A DNA stretch of 64,000 bases from Leuctra nigra (Eukaryota; Arthropoda; Insecta; Plecoptera; Leuctridae). The position numbers and the translations under genes were made by a program. A model generated the notes under the pieces. That model had not been told where the DNA came from, ran no database searches, and saw nothing but the letters and a program-made list of their open reading frames with translations. Below, piece after piece: positions 11,101 through 20,100 of the stretch; positions within the stretch are counted from its first letter, which is position 1; the number at the start of each line of letters is the position of its first letter. The stretch lies in NCBI GenBank assembly GCA_934045905.1, contig OW203771.1, forward strand, positions 744,001-808,000, written 5' to 3'.

Positions 11101-14100
11101 CAGTGCCACGACCCAGGCCATGTATGATGGTTTGTTCTCGTGTTGTTCAGATCCCTGTGAGGTCTCGAGGTTGGGCGATCAGACAGAAGAAAGCCGTGCT
11201 GAAGATGGTTTCGTCCACTCTGGTGGGAAACTCAAAGTTCTACACGCCGTCGGATAAACCACAGCGTCCCACTTCCATTGCAGGTAGCATTTATAGAGTC
11301 AATATTCATTTACTTATATCCTGCACTTGATGGTATAATCATTGGAGATACTCAAGTACTCTTGTAACTTATGTACCATTTAGTTAGTTATAATTTTGAA
11401 AAATAATAAGCATAGCTAACTAAATTCTTTTAACGAAAATACGAAAATGAGAATGAAAATGAGAACGAAAATGAGTGAAACTCTTATAGACTACATAATC
11501 ACTAATTGTGACAAGGTTACATTTGGAGTGGGAGGAGGTCCCGGTATTGGAGACCATGAATCGTTCATGATTGACATAAACACTGAAGCAAGACGAGAAA
11601 GAGAAGTAGATTTGTACAGTCTGTTTGACTGGAGAGGTTATGACGTAGCTAGGTTTAGAGCAGATCTAGAAGAGCAAGAGTATGATATGTTGGAAACTGA
11701 TGTAAACCTAGCCTCTCAAATATTTGTTCAAGGTCTAACAAGTGCGAAAGAGAAAAATCTTACAAGCATTTTGAAGAAGAGAGGAAATATAGGGGTCCCA
11801 TGGATAACTGATGAGATAAGGAAGGAGATGCAGTTGAGAAATAATTATTTTAAAAGAGCGAAACTTAGTCGACTTCAAAGTGATTGGGATGAATTTAAAA
11901 GGTATCGAAATCGAGTTCTTAGCATGCTCAGAAAATCAAAATATGATTATTACTATGAAAAGATTGACAGACAAAGAGGAGATAGTAAGGGTATGTGGAA
12001 AACTCTTAAGAAACTTGTAAGTGAAAAGAATCAGAAGTGTACTGCAGATGAGATTGTCTTATGCAATGGTAGCATAATATCAGATAAGGTAGACATTGCA
12101 AATCACTTTAATACATATTTTTCTGAGAGTGTTGAAGAGATTATAAGTAATATTTCGGAAATAGATATAAATAATATTAGTAATAGAATAGTTGACCAGG
12201 TTGAACTTAACCAGTACAACCGAGTGAGTAAAGATATCATCATGTGTGACTTCAAACAAGTTCAAATCCAGGATTTAAATAAGCTAGTGATGGATTTAAA
12301 AAATAAAGGAGGTGGAACTCTGGATGGAATCTCTGTCAGATTGTTAAAAGATGGGTATCCTAGCATTAAGCATAGACTACTTCATTTAATTAATTTATCA
12401 TTAAGTAAAGGCGTATTTCCCAAAAGTTGGAAAGAAACACTTGTAATTCCGGTCCCTAAAGTTGCTGGGACTACATTAATTGATCAATTTAGGCCGATAA
12501 ATATGCTGCCAATTTATGAAAAACTGCTGGAGCTTGTTGTACACTCTCAGTTAGAGGAATATTTTTATAAAAATAACTTTATTATGACTAATCAATCTGG
12601 ATTCCGGAAAGGTCACTCCTGTGAAACAGCGGTGCAGTGGATGGTTTCTGAGTGGAACAAACTAAGAGATAATAATTTATCAATATTGTCAGTTTTCCTG
12701 GACTTCAAAAGGGCTTTTGAGACCATCGATAGAAAAAGGTTGTTAATGAAATTGCAATATATGTATGGTGTTCAAGGTACTGTGTACCAGTGGCTCGATG
12801 ATTATCTCAATGAGAGAGCTCAAAGAACTAAATTTGATGGGGAAATCTCAGACACTATCGATGTAAATCTAGGAGTACCACAAGGCTCAGTCTTAGGACC
12901 ATTCTTATTTTCAGTGTATGTTAATGACATAAATTGTTGTTTAAATAAATGTGTGATAAATGTCTATGCAGATGATACAGTCATCTTCTATGGTGGAAAT
13001 GATATGACTGATTTGAACAATACATTGAACGAAGAATTGAAGGTAGTGACTGACTGGTTGAGCATTAATATGCTAAAGCTGAACAATAGTAAGTGTAAGG
13101 CAATGATGATTGGTACTGGGAAACTACATTATATGAACACAACTGATAATTGTGAAGTTAATATTGTACTAAATGGTGAGTTAGTGGAATGTGTTAAATC
13201 ATTCAAATACTTAGGTATGTTGTTGGATGTAAATCTAAGTTTTAAACAACATATACTGTACATAGAGAACAAAATCAGAAAAAAACTTAGCTACCTTAGT
13301 AGGATAGGTCAGCACCTGACAGTAGCCACAAAACTATGTATATATAACACTATTATTAAACCACACCTTACCTTTTGTATGATTTTATTGTATCAGGCAT
13401 TTAATACAGATATTGAAAGACTACAGATTCTACAAAATAGAGGCATGAGGATTATTCTGAAATGTAGTAGATATACACCTGTAAATACTATGTTAAAATC
13501 TCTAAATTGGCTATAAGGATTAAGGATTATGTGTATTTTCAAGGCATGTGTTTTATTTACAAACTTCAAAATGGTCTTCTACCTGCATATTTTACAAACA
13601 CTGAAAAAGTTGAAAATGTCCATCAGCATTACACGAGAGCGCATAATAATTTTTTTCTAAACCATGTTCATAAACAATCATCGGCCAAATCTTTATTTTA
13701 TCTTGGGATTCGTTCTTTTAATGCTCTTCCACTTAATGTTAAAAGTGTGAGGAGTCTTAGCATATTTAAAAGCAAACTTTTAGAAATTATAATGACGGAA
13801 ACATTTATGTTGACATCCTAATTAGATTATTCTATGTTTTTAGTGTGTTAATTCTTTGGTTTGTGTCTTTATTGTGTATCTTTATGTATCTTTGTATTGT
13901 ACTGATTTGTGAAAGATAGCGCTTGCGCTAAATAAAGAATTATTATTATTATTATAACAATCTGCCTATACTTAAATTGATGATATTTTAAAAAGTAAAA
14001 TATACATTGGTAGGTAATAGCTGAATTTTGTAAATGATACAAAATTCCAAATACCTATCATGATTAAAATATTCAAACTTTAATTTTGTTTTAAGTTTGT

Positions 14101-17100
14101 GAATGTTTGAAATGTGGTGTCTTGCTTCAAAAAACAAAGATAATACAAAATAAGCCTTGGGGTTCGAAAAGGTTGCTCAAGAATTCATTTCAAATTGTCT
14201 GAAGAATACCCTCTGAAAATGCCTTTTCAGTTATTTTTTTTTTATGAAAAAAACAAGCATTGAAAAGATTTACAGAAAAGGTTTGTTTTTTCAGACAATC
14301 GATCTGGTTTTTTGATATTTTTAGAATCTTTGTACAATGCAATATCTGGTAGACAATTTATATTTTTTTTTTCCATTTAATTTTTCAAACGTCCTGAAGA
14401 AGTCCTGTGAAACAGGACGAAATATTGTACAATTTACTAATAATAAATGAGTTCACTTAGAAGTTCAAAGAATTGTCTTGTTTTATAATTGAGAAACAAA
14501 TTCTTGAGCATCCTTTTTGAACCTGAATGATTAACGCTTTGCATTGTCTTCTATGTTGATATTCTTCCAGGCATCTCCAGCCCGTGCTACGAAGAGCCTC
14601 CAGTAGAAGCCACTGACCACTGTGAGGTCACGCATCGCAACGACCCCGAGGTTGCTATTAGAAGGCTCTTGCTCATGTCATACTTCCCGGCCGGGTTCTG
14701 GTCCCGACTCATCACCAGAGTCATGGGGGATGAGAGCATCGTGGACATTGTCAGAGGATTCTTCATCACTCCCAAGGAGGTAGGCACCTGTCATTCTTGT
14801 TTATAATTTGAGAAAACAAGGAACACGACTGACCTCTGGTGGATTCTTTGGTACTAGAGATAGGGTGTATAATGGAGGATATAAGGGGGATATTTATATA
14901 AACTAGGAAAACGCTCTGAGTAACGCGTTGATGAGCGAGCACGGATACGCGGAACACCTCAAACCGAAATTCTGTATATCGAAAATATCATTAAAAGCCA
15001 ATAATTCTTGAATTTCGTCAGACTTGAATAAAAATCTCTAAATATTCCTAAAATTTTAGTATCAACCTTTATGATTGAACTGTTCCTTGTTAATATTCAA
15101 AAATCAGAGGATCTCTTTAAAAAAAATATACCTGGGACCACTCAAATCATATGATATTAGTGTGTACACAATATCAGATCAATCTGTTGAACGATCATTA
15201 TTAGTTTCATTTCGTTTGAAACTTTCTGCTCTAACTACCTTGCCTTGAACTGAAGATTCGAAGTCGCCGTGAATTTGACAGCCAACACGCAAAATGTCCC
15301 TAAAATTACAAAAAGTTTTGAAAAAAACGACAGATTTGACTGAAAATTGGCAAAAATACCTTAAATGTTGGTACCAATGACCATGCAAAGTTTTTAGTTG
15401 GTCGGTCAATCGGTTCTAGTTTAAATTTCAAAAATCACAGGAAAAATGGTTTCAAATTTGAACCAATGGGAGGATTTGGCTGAAATTTATTATGATTGTG
15501 TACAATGTTGGTTGCAATGACTTAGCTAAATTTCAAATTGATCAAACCAACCAATCGAAAGATAATTTTTTTTAAATTTGAACCAATCAGGGGATTTCAA
15601 AAAAATTAGGGTCTGCAACGCCCGGAATTTTCAGATTAATCGAAGAAAAACTGTGACTTGTATATCGTCAGTAACAGAAAAAAAAGTCTAGTGATGTGGA
15701 TTTTACCGTAAATTTTTTTCTCGGTAAATTTACCGGTAAATTTACCGTAAATTTACCATCAGGCGGTAAATTTTTTTATTTTTGTCTAATTCAGGAATCG
15801 TGCTATTGGCTCTTGAAATAATTGTTTTAAAAGTGTTTTGGGGGTGCCAAATGTGTATTAAGTGATCAGGAAATGAAGGGGATGCCGTGGTTCTTCCAAG
15901 TGATTTCTTTTTGCATCGTTTGGTCTTCACACTCCAAAATTTAATAAAATGTAATAATTGCACATAATTAAAGCTCAATAAATTAAATAATGCCATAATG
16001 GAGAACGTTACTGCCCCTGTTACACTCTCAAAACGTTGTTTATTATTATAATTAACAATATTTATTTACCTATCGAATTTAACGTTTTGAAGATGTACAA
16101 TGTACCTACATCAAGTCATAAGCTATAATATTATCTGCAAGTTTTGTTTCCACATAAATTATATAGGTGTAGACATATCCAACAATACACTTTGAAGAAC
16201 CATTTGCTTCCCCTTATCTTCCCCAGGTCTCTTACAGTCATTTCCAAGTTGCAATTTAAATAATACCTTCATTTAAATCAAATCATAAAAAATTTGCATT
16301 TTTGTTTATACTTGGAATATATTGCACATTTCTCTGCTATGAAACCAAAGAAAATATATGAAGAAACACTTCTAGGGAAATCAAGTACAATTTAACAAGT
16401 ACTCTAACTACAGAAAATGAAGATAAAATAGAATAAAATAATAGATAAAATCTCGGATAAAATTAAGTTAGTATTCATGAAATAAAATGAACATTTTCTG
16501 CATATTTCTACCTACAAAATCGACATTGGTCAACATTTCACTTTGGTATAGGTAATTAAAAAAACATTACAATTTCAAATTCATAAAACTTATGTATGAA
16601 CACTTACAAATCAAAATGGACTACATTTCACTTTACTTTGAGGTCTGCTTGATATCCCTGAAAGTATTTCCCTACTATGTCCTTGGTTTCACATCGGAGA
16701 ATGTGTGCAATAGGTACATTGTATAATGCAACATTTTAATGATATTCACTAAATCCCTCCACTTCTCATTTAAAGTGTAAATTTCACTGTTTTCTTGACC
16801 TATGCACTTGGCTGATTCCATAGAATATAATGATGATAATTTTGAAAATTTTACCATGGTAAAATTTATTTGGTAAATTTACGGTAAATTTACCTGACCG
16901 GTAAATTTACCTGACCGTAAATTTACCGACTCACATCACTAAAAAAAACACACAAAAAAAATAAAAAAAGAGGTCCGTGCCAAAAGAGCCAGAAGGAGAC
17001 GCTCGCTTCGCTCGCTCAATAAATTATATTATATTTGCTTTAAGTTGTTTGTTATGGCTGAAAAAGTAAACTTGTAACTAAATCAAAATTTCAATTGTTT

Positions 17101-20100
17101 CTCCTTTTTCACTGCCCTATGGAAGCACGAACTTCTAAATAAAAAAGTGCATCTAAAAAGTTTCCTGTCAGAAGTGGCTCCATCATGTATCGCTTATTTG
17201 TTCAAATACAGCTGGGTAAGAGAATGTCACTTTGAGGTCGTACCAGAGGTCATAGTGAACTCCAATGTGTGGCATCATTTAGTCTATTAGGCTGTAATGG
17301 GTCGCGACTATCTGATTTTTTAATATTCTGTTGGTGTAAAGTCCAAAACCGGTCGATTCCTGTTCGCTTACCCAGACCTCTTAAAGAGAGCGGTCCTTTT
17401 ATACCAGCCATCGGGTGGTTTGGAATGGTTTTAGAGGGAAATGCAAAATTTAAATGTCCATATTGATGGCGAACGGTTATGAATATCCGAAAAGCAAGAA
17501 ATGTATCAAGTGTATTGAACCTTTATCTACATTTTCATCACTTACTTTCATAACTTTGCTCCTACTATATGGATCAGTTTTTGTCTGGAACAAAATCCTT
17601 GTGCGGGCGAGCGACGGAGCGTCTTTGTTCCAGACAAATTCTGACCACAAGCGATGAAAATTTAGATATAGGTTCAATACATGTCATGTCGTTCTTGCTT
17701 TTTTGTTATTCAAAACCGTTGGCAAGATATGGATATTTATTATTTTTATTTATTTTGTATTTCCCTCTAAAACCGCTCCAAACCGCTCGATGGCGGGAAA
17801 AAAATAATGACTGTCCTTAAACACTTGAGGATTGGTATGATAAGTGTAGTCATAGTACTGTGGTTTGTTCGAAACTTTGTTTTACTTGTGAAAATCATGA
17901 TTGCTATGCGCAGATGGTGTGCGACCCGCGCCTGACGCAACTACTGGACGCGCAGGCGGAGTGGATCCTCTGGCAGACGGGCATGGAGCTGCGCTACGCA
18001 GACACAACGTTGTTCCGCATGAAGGAGGTTCTGCCGGGCTTGAGGAATACGCCGACTGACTACAGGCAACTCAAGTAGGTGGCATTCAAACGCTTCAGAA
18101 GCCATGACAATTCATTCGGGGGAAAGTGGCAGAGGAGCTGCGATCATTCCATGAATAAATCTGAGATATATTTCAAAATAATAATAATTTAACTATTATT
18201 ATTAATTCTTCAATCATGTAAAATTATTTTGAAATATTTGTCATGTTTCTTAATGTTCAATCTTTCCGAATATTTATGCCATATTTATTGGTATTTTTTT
18301 ATTACCTACTAGTCTTACAGATTCTATAGAATTCTTTAGAATCTATAGATTCTATCGAATCTGTAAGACTAGTAGGTAAATTGCATTGATAAATTGATAC
18401 ATTGATAAAATAATAAAATTGTTAGTTGTTTTTGTAGGTATCTAATTAAAATGTTTCTAAAGATTATTCAGATTTAAAAACCTAACGTGATGGTTAAAAT
18501 TTTCAAAGTTTCTTGAACATTTTGCTGTACCATTTCTGGAATCATCAGGATCCATTTGAATCCTCACCACAAGTTGCAACTTGTATTGTTCAGTCGAATT
18601 CCAATTTTTCTAAAACACCTTACACTAGAATAGACTCAAAGATTAACAACTGAAAAATAATACAAATTTTGAATATTTAAAAAAGATTCAGATTATAAAC
18701 TGGCCTAAGTGATAATTTTTTAAAGTTTCTTTCAAAGCCGATCCATACTGAGTATTTGCTCATTGTTTTTACCCGCAGGTTCCGCTTGAAGCAAGAAGGA
18801 CAATGGATGGACACGGACCTGGCCAACTCCTCCATCCTCGAGATCTACTTCCCGGTGGACACCGTGGTGGTGAAGCGGCCAATCAGAGACGAGCTGGGCG
18901 GCGGCGAGCCAATAGGCTGGCAGGCCGTCGTGCTTGATCCAAGTCCTGAATGTACCGCCAAGTTACTGGCTCTAGCTGTCGATCATATTGACATCCTACT
19001 GGAAGACTGGTATCCCACTCTAGGTAAGCAAGACTAGTTTTTTGGGAAAATTTTTATAATTAAAAAAAATCATTTTGAATGTCTGAACTTTCTTGAGAAT
19101 TGATATTAAGTGCAACAAATTATACAGTAACAGCTAAAAGGTAACACTACATATTTACGTTTTATTATATTCAATATTTTCTCACGGCATACTTTAGTAG
19201 CATACTGGTAGTATTGCATAGGGTGATAAGTAAATAACACTATTTAATAGTTATGATAATTAAACTTTATAAAATATGTATATATACAATTAAATATAAT
19301 ACGGTTTATATATTAGACAATTCAGAAAACATAATTAAAGATACAAATAGAAGAAAACCATAGGTACATAGGTATACCTAAGGAGGTACACTCCCCCAAA
19401 TAATAAACGGTACTCGAAAGAAAATGAATTGACTGATTAAGGTTTGATGGCATCATCCCATGAAGTCAGTGCTAACGCATTATCTAACTCTTTTAGGTGA
19501 GCTCTGATTTCATTGATAATAACAAGGATTGATTGTCAAGGAACCGGCCCAGCAGCCAATACGTTTTGTACCAAGTACCGTTTATTATTTGGGGGAGTGT
19601 ACATAGGAAGGTTACATAGGTACGAAATGTTCTATAGTAAAATAAACGTTACACTTTGAGGTCCTGATGTTTTAGTGAATTTGATCGAAATGTGTACTTA
19701 TTTTTGAATTATTTTATTGTGAAGACAAATCTAAAAACTAAAGTATTGCGTGTGTCCCGATACCTTTACTTATTCCTTTATCACTTTATGTGTAGGGTAA
19801 AATATTTACCACCTCATAAATACAATCCATGTCACTATCTCCTTGAACCCATTGGCACACATTTTACTTTTACAATGTATTAATCAGTCAGTAACTTACA
19901 CAAAGATAAGAGTCAGCTGAACTGAAAATAAACTTCGGAGATAATATTTTATAAATATTGTCATAACTATTGAATCATTTAGTTTACGAAATATTTGATA
20001 AATATTTAGCATAGCTAATTTTCAGCTGAACATAGCAATAAAAATACAATCTTATAAATACAAGATTTTTGCCCAAACTCGTACAAAATATGAAATTTCT

